The notes under the pieces are model-generated. The model made no database searches and was not told the origin of the DNA. It worked only from the letters and a program-made list of their open reading frames with translations. DNA of 64,000 nt, from the NCBI GenBank assembly GCA_023213315.1, contig JAKCPI010012441.1, positions 124,001 through 188,000 on the forward strand, in the 5' to 3' direction. Of this stretch, positions 38,797 through 47,799 are shown piece after piece (position 1 is the first letter of the stretch; each line of letters starts with the position of its first letter). The position numbers were made by a program, and so were the translations under genes. Origin of the DNA: Euborellia annulipes (lineage: Eukaryota > Arthropoda > Insecta > Dermaptera > Anisolabididae).

Positions 38797-39652
38797 ATAA
38801 ATTGGATATAAGAGATGTAGCAGCAAAGGAATTAAATAAAAGACTTTTATCTAATTAATGAATCGTTTGACCGAAACGGTCGCAAATCACGACCTTCATC
38901 AGGATGATTAATTATAATAATACAAGATGTACAGTATTATTTTTAATTGTCATTGCAAATTATACAATATAAATTTAATGAATAATATATGTATTATGAG
39001 TAGGGATGCTCGATGGGAAAAAATAATCGATTATCGATTATGAAAAATAATCGGTTATTCCGATTAATCGATTATATCGATTAATCGATTATATCTATTA
39101 TTTCGATTATTCCAAAATATCGACTATAGAAAAAATAATCAATTATGAAAAAAAAATAATCGATTCTTCCTTTTCCATTTTTTCCCTCTCGTGAAAATCA
39201 TTTGACTTTATTTTTTTCGTCAAATTTTCGTTTTTTACCTCTCGCATTTGACCTTTTTTTTAGCATGGGAGTCTCATCCCATCTTTTCAAACGCATGTTT
39301 TCCGAAAATAATCGATTATTATTTTTAATAATCGATTATTTTTTAAGGAAATAATCGATGAATAATCGATTATTTTGCGCAGCCCTAATTATGAGTGAAT
39401 TGCTCGCTTGGGGATTCTTACAATCAATTGATTGTCATAATACATATATTAGTCATTAAATTTAAATTGTATAATTTGCAATAACAATTAAATGTATAAT
39501 AAATAAATACATGTACATCTTGTATTTTGACAATGATTAATTATTAATCGCCCTGATAAAGGTCGTGATTTGCGATCGGAACTTCGACGATTGATTAAAT
39601 AAAAGTATTTTATTTAATTCCCTGGCTGTTACGTCTCCTATATCCAATTTAA
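38797..39652. repeat. foldback with hammerhead-like arms and nested hAT
   Basis: Arms (about 38797-38990 and 39400-39652) share TAAATTGGATATA, GGTCGTGATTTGCGA and CAAATTATACAAT. Cores are degenerate: CTGATGA with a good GGTCG...CGACC stem on the left arm but a lost GAAA, and CTGATAA on the right. The spacer is filled by a hAT element. Confidence 0.65.
39001..39387. mobile_element. 387-bp hAT-type element with ATCGATTA repeats
   Basis: Flanked by a perfect 8-bp duplication ATTATGAG (38993-39000, 39388-39395). Ends TAGGGATGCTCGAT and, reversed, TAGGGCTGCGCAAA. The interior is built from AATAATCGATTA-type units that read nearly the same on both strands. Confidence 0.85.
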
Positions 39653-40511
39653 GACATTTAGAATACTTTCTAGTCCATTCTTTTGATAGATTGTCAAAAG
39701 AATGGAACGAGTTTGTATTTCCGGAGATGAATGTTTAAAATTAAAAGCCAGAAACAGAGTATTAATTTTTTTCCAAGACACTTGACTCATAAACTTGTTT
39801 ATTTTATTTTAGTGATGGTTTTGTCGTTGAGCCCTTCATTCCCCCACCACCCAATGAGAGGCCAAATAATTGTCACGTCCAAATAAAGAGCGATTCATTG
39901 ACACCCAAAAGTGGGGAGGGTTTCGAACCCGAGCTGGGAGGAGGAGGGTCCAAAGTTGTCAGACTGATGCGCGCACATATAAAAAAAAACCCACATTCAT
40001 TCATTCAAAAAAAAAAGGGCGACCGGCGGAGTTCCAAAAAAAAAAAAAAAAGAAAAAGTATATTATTGAGTTCTTTCAGGGTATTTCCTACCAATTGCGT
40101 GAGACACACATTTTTTTTTATTATTTCTCTTTATAAATAATAGTTTGGCACAAGATTTCATATTTTTATAATGTATTTTTTTATTATTATTGACTTAACC
40201 CTCAGAAGACGGTTCTTTTTTATTTTTAGAGATAACCATCTTAAGATTCATGCTAATTGTTTGAAAATAATTTGGCAATTAATACTAATGAAAGAAAAAA
40301 TATCCGATCTTCTTTTAACTATATTTTATTCTTAAATTTTATTATCACTTATATTTATTTATATAATAAATAAAAAATAATTTTTTTAGACTTTCTTATA
40401 TATCCTTAAACGAGCCTAATGAAAAAAAAAACAGAGCTAAAAGAAAGTCGGAAGAATTGGATATAATATATTTCTTTATATATACAGGAATATTATTTTT
40501 ATTTTTAATCT

Positions 40512-40547
<36 letters not shown>

Positions 40548-41523
40548 TCAGCCAATTTTAAACATGGCATAAATCTTTTGTATGGTTTAACCTCGATTAA
40601 AAATAAAAAAAATATATATATATGATAATTTCCGTGAAACGCGTCCTTATAGAATTTTTTTATCGTTGATTTTAATATGGTTTAGGTAGAGTAATTTATT
40701 AGTTTATATCCGAATAATTTAGCTCTTGTACATTAATTAATTTTTTTTTTTTTAATAAATTGAATCTCTTCCAGGATAAAAAAAATAAAAAATATAAAAA
40801 TAAAACAAAAAAAAAACTCTAAAAGAGCTTTTAATTATTTATAAATATATATAAATATATATATAAACGATTTTTGCTCGTGGTGCTAAAACAAAAATAT
40901 CTATTAAAATTCCAAATATATACATATAAAAGTAATTGTATTTTTATTACTTGAAATAATAAATAAATATATGTAATATCTATATTATTGTGTGTATGAT
41001 ATTAATTTTTAATTTGGATAATTTGAATATTACCTATATCCACTCTCCTAAGATAAAAACAATTTGATTATTTATTTGTATTTGTACTAAAAAAAAAAAA
41101 TCCCCTGTGGGTTGGGGAAGTAGAATAGGCCCACAGTATCCCCTGCTTATCGTAAAAGGCGATTAAAAGGGGTTTTTCTAGTGTGAAGCTTTATCAATCA
41201 GAGAAGTGCTTATATATATATAAAGCATTACCGGTACTTATCTTCTGAAATTGATAATAACACAAAAATCTTTTCTAAGTAAATCATTACAATAAAATGT
41301 TTTACACAAACTGTTCCAGAAAGACTTTCAAATGAAAAAATTGGGAATAATGTCAAATGGAGGAGAAACTCTAGTTATTTAATAATTAATTACATATTAG
41401 GAACATGAAGAATTAAACTCTAAACCACAAATATAGACCTTCTGGTTCCAGTAGCATCGTATTGTCCCTTGTGATCGCACATTTTCTTAAACTTGTGATA
41501 TATTGTGTTATATATACATGAAT
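39653..41523. other. intergenic AT-rich DNA with a conserved-looking repeat fragment
   Basis: 39830-40030 contains GGGTTTCGAACCCGAGCTGG, a B-box-like phrase in a possible SINE remnant. 41101-41190 reads CCCCTGTGGGTTGGGGAAGT and CGTAAAAGGCGATTAAAAGG, a phrase I recall from arthropod genomic repeats but cannot classify. Otherwise TA-rich simple sequence. Confidence 0.35.
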
Positions 41524-42249
41524 AAAAATCTGGTGTGACTGTCGCACCAGATTTTTTGTGTCTATTTAGTTCCTGACAGTATGGAACATTTGAATTCAGA
41601 TCAAAATTCAAATTTTTGAAAAAACTTTTTAAGTAAAGTACTACTTCCAAGTGACGTATTTACTCCAAAAGTTGATAGAAATCTACAATTTTAGTGTAAG
41701 GAGCATATACCAAATTTCATCGATCTAGCTGCTTTCGTTTTTAAGCAATCGTGTTCACACACACACACAGAGACATAATGGCAAAAATGGTTTTTTTGGA
41801 CTCAGGGAGGTCTAAAACGTGGAGAAACATCAAAATCTCGAAGTCGAATTTTTTTACGATTACATAACTTTCTCTATACGAGAAAGTAAAAATCGTTGGA
41901 GCAAATTTTGAGAAAATCGAAAAAACTGAAAAAGTACATCAGTAAAGTACTAGTATTCTTTGTCCGATTTTGATTAAAAGCTTATTTTCACGGTCCAGGA
42001 GAGTACAAAATTTAAATATAAAATTTCAACCTCGTAGCCCAATTCCTTCATGCTTAAAATTTTACACAGACACACACAGACAGACAGACCATGTCGCGAA
42101 AACCACTTTTTTGGATTCAGGGGACCTCAAAACGTGTATATCCATCAAAATCTCGACATCGAATTTTTGACATGAAACCAATACTTTCTCTATATACATA
42201 TACTGTATATGTATATTAACATATACCTATAGGTAAGAGAAAGTAAAAA
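41524..42249 (+). mobile_element. TGGTGTGAC-family repeat, copy 8, chimeric
   Basis: Starts with a shortened stem in which the whole hairpin apex is missing (GTGTGACTGTCGCACCAGA). It switches at about 41600 to the second repeat family up to about 41891, then returns to the TGGTGTGAC family to the GGTAAGAGAAAGTAAAAA end. A template switch or insertion with deletion. Confidence 0.7.
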
Positions 42250-43043
42250 TTGAATTAAATATTAGGAAGATAATCTGGAAATAGATTTATAATTTTTGAT
42301 GTGAACAGTTTACCAAAAATGTCTCGGAAGAAAACAGATATAAGAGAATATTTTTTCGACTTGGAACGCATTATCGTCTTTTACATTGTTTCGCTTTACA
42401 AGTTTGATTCTGGAACAAATTATGCTCGTTAAGCGAAGTTCCACTGTAATTGTGAGTCGCTATAATTCAGGTGCAGATAACCCGTTTATTTACCCGAGGT
42501 GCCTCCATGCACGAAGAGTCACACCTCAAACCCAACCGGCCTCTGCCATTCACAGGGAAAAAATTTTTTTCAAATATTATATAGGCCACTCCACTTATTG
42601 TCACTTTATTTTGTGGCTATGCAATCAAATATGAATTGCATAAAGAATAAAAATACCAAATATTAAAGGGACAATAATATTGACCTATAACATTTATTTA
42701 TTTATTTTTTTTTTTTTTGTATTTTAAATGGAGGCTTTATTTTTTGCCTCTTCCCTTTACAAGGATTACACAGCAACTTGGTAGTGCTTTATAATTGAAA
42801 AAGTGAAAAACAATATAACGAAAATAGTGAAAATTAATAAATAGTTGGTGAATAAACTGAACGCGGTGATATTAAGATGGCTTTTTTTGTTTAGATGATT
42901 TGCCCACCTGCTTTGATCTCCTGAGTAAGCTGCACTTTCGGGGTGAGTAGTTATTTCTATTTTTTTTATCTTTATTATATTTTATTTAAAGCAGGGCCAT
43001 TTTTATTACTCCTGCCTTATGAGAGTTTGAGAAATATAAATAA
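42250..43043. other. intergenic DNA with pogo-like phrases
   Basis: 42362-42448 contains TTCGCTTTACAAGTTTG and CTCGTTAAGCGAAGTTCCAC ending near a TA, comparable with 11870-12112. 42750-43020 shows nothing recognisable. Confidence 0.35.
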
Positions 43044-43382
43044 ATTGAGAAAGAGCAAGTACAGGAGCAGCAAACAAAGGAAAGGAGACGTTTTGGACAA
43101 TTCTCAGACCTTATAGGCTTATATTTATTTTAGGCCCAAGGTTGTAATCGTTCTTGAGGCACAAAAGTACGTGCAACATTCTCTAAAAGACTCTGATGTC
43201 GTTTTAAACACTCGGTCTTTTAATAAAATGTACATGTGCACGAACTTTTATGCATCAAGAACGATTACAACTTAAATAAATATAAGCCTATAAGGACTGA
43301 GGATGGACGAAGCGGTCTCCTTCGGCATTTGGGATGCAAATGGTTTCTTTTTTATGCTGCTCCTGTACTTGCTCATTCTCAA
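43044..43382. repeat. foldback of the AGCAAGTACAGG family, degenerate cores
   Basis: Arms begin TTGAGAAAGAGCAAGTACAG and share ATAGGCTTATATTTATTT. They carry deleted versions of the core (CTGAGAA...AAAACGTC; CTGAGGATGGACGAAGC). It is the same family as 57888-58252, whose cores are intact. Confidence 0.65.
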
Positions 43383-43921
43383 CTTATAACATCAACAACA
43401 ACTTCTCTCCTGATTAGATATATAAATAATATTAATTCATCCCACTCGACTTGAATTACATTTACATATGTAAATCGGTAAATTACCGGGATTTAGCCTT
43501 TATTGAAAGAGACCATGAGGTGGAAATTGGCAATAAGCTGCTCTGCTTTTAAACAGTGACGGATTAATGCAATTTTGTCGGTGGGGGGGAGCGTTTTTTT
43601 TTTTTTTTTTTTTTTTAATTTAAGTACTTTTTCGGTATCGGAGGCCATTTAGCCCCGTCCCTATTTATTTAAATTGACTGGTAGCCAAATCAATTTAAAT
43701 AAATTTTTCTCGCGAATTCGGTGGGGGCGGTTGGTTGGAAGATTCAATTAAAATCTCTTGCACTAGGTAGATATATTCTTGGTTTAATAAAAAGATGACA
43801 ATTATAATTTATATATATATATATATGCGAAGATAAGTTTTCTCGGGTTGAGTCGCGTGTGATGTGGAGATTTACTCGACGTTTCGGCTCTCCTTTTGGA
43901 GCCATTTTCAAGAGTATGGAA

Positions 43922-44389
43922 TTAGGGGGGAATTGTTGGGGTGGATTGTTTACGGGGTCGCAGTCTTGCTGGTCCCCAGGTCAATTTGGATGCCTCAGAG
44001 GCTTGGTTTGGTCTCTGAGAGCAGGAGGAAGGTTGAGTGTGTGTAATTGCGTTTGTGTTCGGTTTGGGTTGACTACGGGGCCTCAGTCTGCCTCCCCAAG
44101 TCGATGTGTTATTGGTTTGGTTAGTGGATGTGTTAGGAGATTGGGTTTGTTTCTGAGATTTGGATTGGGTGTGTGTATGTGTGATCGTGTCTGTGTTTGA
44201 TTTAGGTTGACTTTGGGGCCTCAATCTGCCTACTCCCCCAGTCGATGTATTGCCGGATGTTTCCGAGGCTTGTGTTTGTCTTTGAGATGTGTTGGGTTGT
44301 GTGGTGGCGGTTTGCGTGTTGATGGTCGAAGTGATTTGTGTTTTGGTTTGTCTTACTGCTGTGGCGCTCGAGGTCTTGAATGCTCGCTG
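43922..44389 (-). other. long open frame, Gln/Thr/Ser-rich, tandemly repeated, no start codon
   Basis: On the minus strand the frame stays open for about 155 codons and ends at a TAA at about 43922. It contains three imperfect repeats of about 46 residues, each with RLRPxSQPKxNT-type text (GRLRPQSQPKSNTD, GRLRPRSQPKPNTN, ARLRPRKQ). Composition is very unlike globular protein and close to simple sequence. A degenerate hammerhead-like core follows just after the stop. It may be a gag-like or low-complexity tail of a retroelement, or simply an expanded repeat; I do not recognise it. Confidence 0.3.
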
Positions 44390-44416
44390 GCTATCTGACG
44401 ACAGTCGTCAGATAGC
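44390..44416. repeat. 27-bp near-perfect palindrome
   Basis: GCTATCTGACGAC and GTCGTCAGATAGC are exact complements around a single A. It sits at the upstream edge of the Gln/Thr-rich frame. Possible element terminus or recombination site. Confidence 0.6.
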
Positions 44417-44732
44417 ATTTAGACATTCATATTCAATATTAATTCCATTTTTAATAAGGATTATCTATTATAAAGAGAAAATCATTTGTCTTTCTTCACA
44501 TTACTTGATTGTATCTTGACTATGAAAATAGCAAAAAGTTTTAGTAACAAAGAACTCATTTATCATCATATGGTTACATTAAATAGAATACGTAGTAGAA
44601 CCTAACAACCACTATGTATACCAAAGGAGACTTAACTCTCTCCCACTAGAATGTGAGTCTCATTAACAATGAAAATTGTCATCTTTCATTGTATTATCAA
44701 CATCACTTATATGTATTCTTTTCTAGAGTTCA

Positions 44733-44767
44733 CTGAGGATGGGCGAATAAATTTTGCCCGAAACGTC
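44733..44767 (+). ncRNA. hammerhead-ribozyme-like core
   Basis: CTGAGGA, stem GGGC...GCCC around an AT-rich loop, then GAAACGTC. All core positions are intact. Downstream text resembles the other GAAACGTC arms. Confidence 0.5.
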
Positions 44768-44896
44768 TGGACATTCAAAGGGAATTGAGAGCGTTTTTAT
44801 TTCTGGCTGCCTGCATTTACACATCCTTCCTCATTATATTTCCAGCCATTAAATATTATATATATACATTGTATATATATATATATATATATATAT

Positions 44897-45227
44897 TTCT
44901 TTATTTCAGAGCGTATAGGGGCTAACTAGTTTGTGCAAAAATCACTTGTTTCGGCGATATAACGCCTTCATCAGAGCCACATTAACTGGAATGCAATTAC
45001 AAATTTTTACAATGATGTATTCTTGCAGCTCCGTTTAAATTTTACATACTTAGTGAAAAAATAAAATATATATACTTAATTTATTCTGTTATATTTGTAA
45101 AATACATCATTGTAAAAATTTGTAATTGTATTCCAGTTAATGTGAATGTGATAAAGGCGTTATTTCGCCGAAACAAGTGATTTTTGCTCAAACTTGTTAG
45201 CCTCTATACGCTCTGAAATAAAGAAAA
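44897..45227. repeat. foldback with an intact and a decayed hammerhead-like core
   Basis: Arms begin TTTCTTTATTTCAGAGCGTA and share AGTTAATGTG and TGTAAAAATTTGTAAT. They are about 130 bp each, with a spacer of about 70 bp. Confidence 0.75.
44948..44974 (-). ncRNA. hammerhead-ribozyme-like core, canonical CTGATGA
   Basis: On the minus strand: CTGATGA, stem GGCGTTATATCGCC, then GAAAC. This is the most canonical box in the window. The partner at 45148-45175 has GTGATAA and is decayed. Confidence 0.55.
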
Positions 45228-45234
45228 AAATATA

Positions 45235-46195
45235 GAGTAAGGTGGGGCAAAAGTCCGCAGTTTTTCTTTGGGAATTTTTTTGACCTTCCTATGAAAGATA
45301 CAATAAAAATAGGAACATCCCCTGAAAGCCTGGTTAATTGGCTATCTTACATAATTTTTTTGGTTTCCAATTCGGTAGCATAAGAGTAGGAGAGGTATTT
45401 AAACAAAAATTTTCATTTGCGGACTTTGCCCCATCGAGGGGGTAAAAGTCCGCACTAGCGGAGCAAAAGTCCTTAGGTGCAAACAATTGCCCCTGCAGCG
45501 AACAAACTCTCGAACCAGGGTATAAAAAAGACTTAATAAGAAATACATTAGGTATAGGTATGTTTTATGTATTTATTTTATTTACTAGAAATACACAATA
45601 GGCCTTATAACAATTAGTCCCCAGTAAGATTGAAGTTCATAATCTGCATAAACATTTCGGGTCGTGGTCGTTTCCCTAGGCTCATTAATCCGATAAAATA
45701 CTTGGTAGGGGTATTAGAACCCAGAAACTACTAGGTAGGGGTATTAGAAACTCGAATACCATTGGGTGACATTTGTTCCATTGGAGATCCATTGGGCCTT
45801 TTGCCCCGTCGAGGCCGCGGACTTTTGCCCCATTTAGCTATTTTCACCGAAGTGTTACAAAAAATTTTTATTGTTAACTGTAGAGAAAAAAGGTTTTAAA
45901 ATATTTATTTAGGGTTATCAGCTTGCAATCAAAGACATTAGACAGTTAGAAAAGTGCATGCTGGTACATGTTGCAACCATGATAATTTCCATAAATATTA
46001 GATGGAAGGTGACAAAAACATAAATTTGCTCATTGTTAACAATCGGCTTCAAACACGTTATTGAATTTCGAATCATCATCTGTTCTTGTTGTTACCAACC
46101 TAACAAAGTTGTTTAGAACAACGCCAAGTCTACCGGGGATTTTAAAATGAGGATTCGGACTTTTGCCCCGTGCGGACTTTTGCCCCACCTTACTC
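45235..46195. mobile_element. 961-bp TIR element with GGGGCAAAAGTCCGC repeats
   Basis: Terminal inverted repeats GAGTAAGGTGGGGCAAAAGT. The motif GGGGCAAAAGTCCGC or its complement recurs inside (near 45417-45450, 45795-45835, 46158-46190), suggesting subterminal protein-binding sites. No transposase frame. Flanks are TA-rich so the target duplication is unclear. Confidence 0.7.
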
Positions 46196-46278
46196 TCATA
46201 TATATATATATATATAAATTATAATTGTCATCTTTTTATTAAACCAAGAATATATCTACCTAGTGCATGAGATTTTAA

Positions 46279-47441
46279 TACATAATATTGGTTCACACTA
46301 AAATAATCGTGGAAGATTCAATTTACAGGAGGGCCTCTCTGGGGGGGGGATGAAACTTTTTTAAATACCTTCAATACTAGCACCATTAAGGTGATTTGAG
46401 GCTTAAAATTTACTTTTCCAATGGATTGGTGCAATTAAAATTAATTTTTTGGAATGGAAGATTTATTGCATTTGTTTTAGACCAAGGTATTATAGGTCAA
46501 GTTTTAACAATAAAAAGCAAATAATAATAAAAATATCTCTTTTTATTGTTAAAACTTGACCTATAATACCTTGGTCCAGCCTTGGTCTAAAACAAATGCA
46601 ATAAATCTTTCATTCCAAGAAATTAAAATTTACTGTTTAAAATAAATGTAAAAATATATTTTGGACAAAAAATCATAATCTCTTTAGATGACTAGTTTTT
46701 AAAACTTTTTCAATTTTTTCTCGGGGGAGGGCAATCGATATGATCTTATTATATAGAAACACGTAGGGTACTAAAATTACTATTGAAAATACACTTGCAC
46801 ATAAAAATAATCAAATATTTATTCATAATAAAAGTATTATATAAAAGCATTACAATACTTTTATTTTAAATCTTATATAATATCTTAAATAAAATCGAAA
46901 ATAAAATAGTATAGTTATATATAAAATGAATAAATTTAAGAAAAATTATTAGGAAATAAAATTAATTTTTCTTTTTTTTCTTAATATACTAGTATATAAA
47001 ATGGCACTATTAAGCTAAGAACACATTAAGAGCATGAGCCACATCTCAAAAATCCACCTGGCATCTATTTCCTATTTCGTAAGAAGCAAAGCAAACTGGG
47101 ATGGGTTTTTTCATTGCGGTTCTATCCATCTCAGTTTGGCTGATGCATAGGGTGGATTTTTGAAATATGACTTGTGGGTCTTAGGGTGCGATTAGCTTTA
47201 TTTCAAAAAATCAACATTCTTTTAAAATTATTTAATTCATAACATGAAATATGTATTATATCTTATAGTATATATTCATTTTATATAAAATACTTACAAA
47301 TAAAATACTTTTCTCACGCTCACAATTTCAAACAAAATTACAAATCAAAATAGAGTTGGGATATCTTTGAAAAATATTCTGATTTAAAAAAAAATTTATT
47401 AAACGAAAGGTTTATTTTGTTTTTGTTTATTAACATACTAA
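46279..47441. other. intergenic DNA between foldback composite and the NEMO-like gene
   Basis: Apart from the foldback at 46451-46617, AT-rich with no recognised gene. On the minus strand an AATAAA (plus TTTATT) near 47411-47416 could be the polyadenylation signal of the NEMO-like gene. Confidence 0.4.
46451..46617. repeat. foldback, about 70-bp arms
   Basis: GGAATGGAAGATTTATTGCA to TAACAATAAAAAG pairs with its complement downstream. The right arm has an extra partial duplication of the ACCAAGG phrase. The loop is about 18 bp. Confidence 0.75.
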
Positions 47442-47594
47442 AGGTGCGTACACATCTGCGCTCTGCTCCGCTCGCGAGCACCATGTTCGTTAGATTAGTA
47501 CGGGTTTTGGGATGCTCGCGAGCTGCTCAAACCCGTACTAATCTAACGAACATGGTGCTCGCGAGCGGAGCAGAGCGCAGATGTGTACGCACCT
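47442..47594. mobile_element. 153-bp MITE with perfect 66-bp arms and TAA target duplication
   Basis: Starts AGGTGCGTACACATCTGCGC. The 66-bp arms are identical by direct comparison and the loop is 21 bp. TAA flanks both sides (47439-47441, 47595-47597), the PIF/Harbinger-type 3-bp target. It lies 53 bp past the stop codon of the NEMO-like gene on that gene's minus strand, so it probably forms a stable hairpin in the 3' UTR. Confidence 0.85.
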
Positions 47595-47646
47595 TAATAA
47601 GAGAGAATTTCTTTCGTTTAATAATATTATTAATACTCAAAAAAAT

Positions 47647-47799
47647 TTAATTGCCTTGTTTCGCTCGTCCCAACTCTTTGAGTAGAAGTTCATTTCGTCT
47701 TTGGATATTTCGTAAATCTTCAGCCATCGATTCTTTTTCGCCTGCGATTTTTTCACGAGCCTCGCGTTCGGCATTAAAATCACTTTGATAAACGTCGAC
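47647..47799 (-). CDS. NEMO-like terminal exon: UBAN ubiquitin-binding motif
   Basis: Acceptor TTTTTTAG; encodes VDVYQSDFNAEREAREKIAG and EKESMAEDLRNIQ, then KELGRAKQGN and TAA. The Asp-Phe, Glu-Arg and Arg-Glu-Lys residues that define UBAN are all present. No zinc-finger Cys/His cluster follows. Confidence 0.93.
   Translation of the reverse strand, partial: VDVYQSDFNAEREAREKIAGEKESMAEDLRNIQRRNELLLKELGRAKQGN

Larger units (their letters stand above)
43748..46278. repeat. large foldback composite (2.5 kb)
   Basis: The outer arms, AAAATCTCTTGCACTAGGTAG ... TAAAAAGATGACAATTATAA at 43748-43812 and their complement at 46215-46278, are about 65 bp and nearly identical. Between them lie hammerhead-like cores (43878-43914, 44733-44767), a G/T-rich frame, the foldback 44897-45227 and the TIR element 45235-46195. 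Confidence 0.6.

Noticed and set aside
38866..38906. Another intact hammerhead-like core
   Set aside because: The CTGATGA box and stem are good, but the expected GAAA is replaced by GTTT in this arm and the partner arm also deviates, so it was left out as a separate ncRNA.
43859..44519. Plus-strand Gly/Cys/Val-rich frames
   Set aside because: G/T-rich simple sequence in the opposite strand of a more regular repeated frame; no conserved domain.
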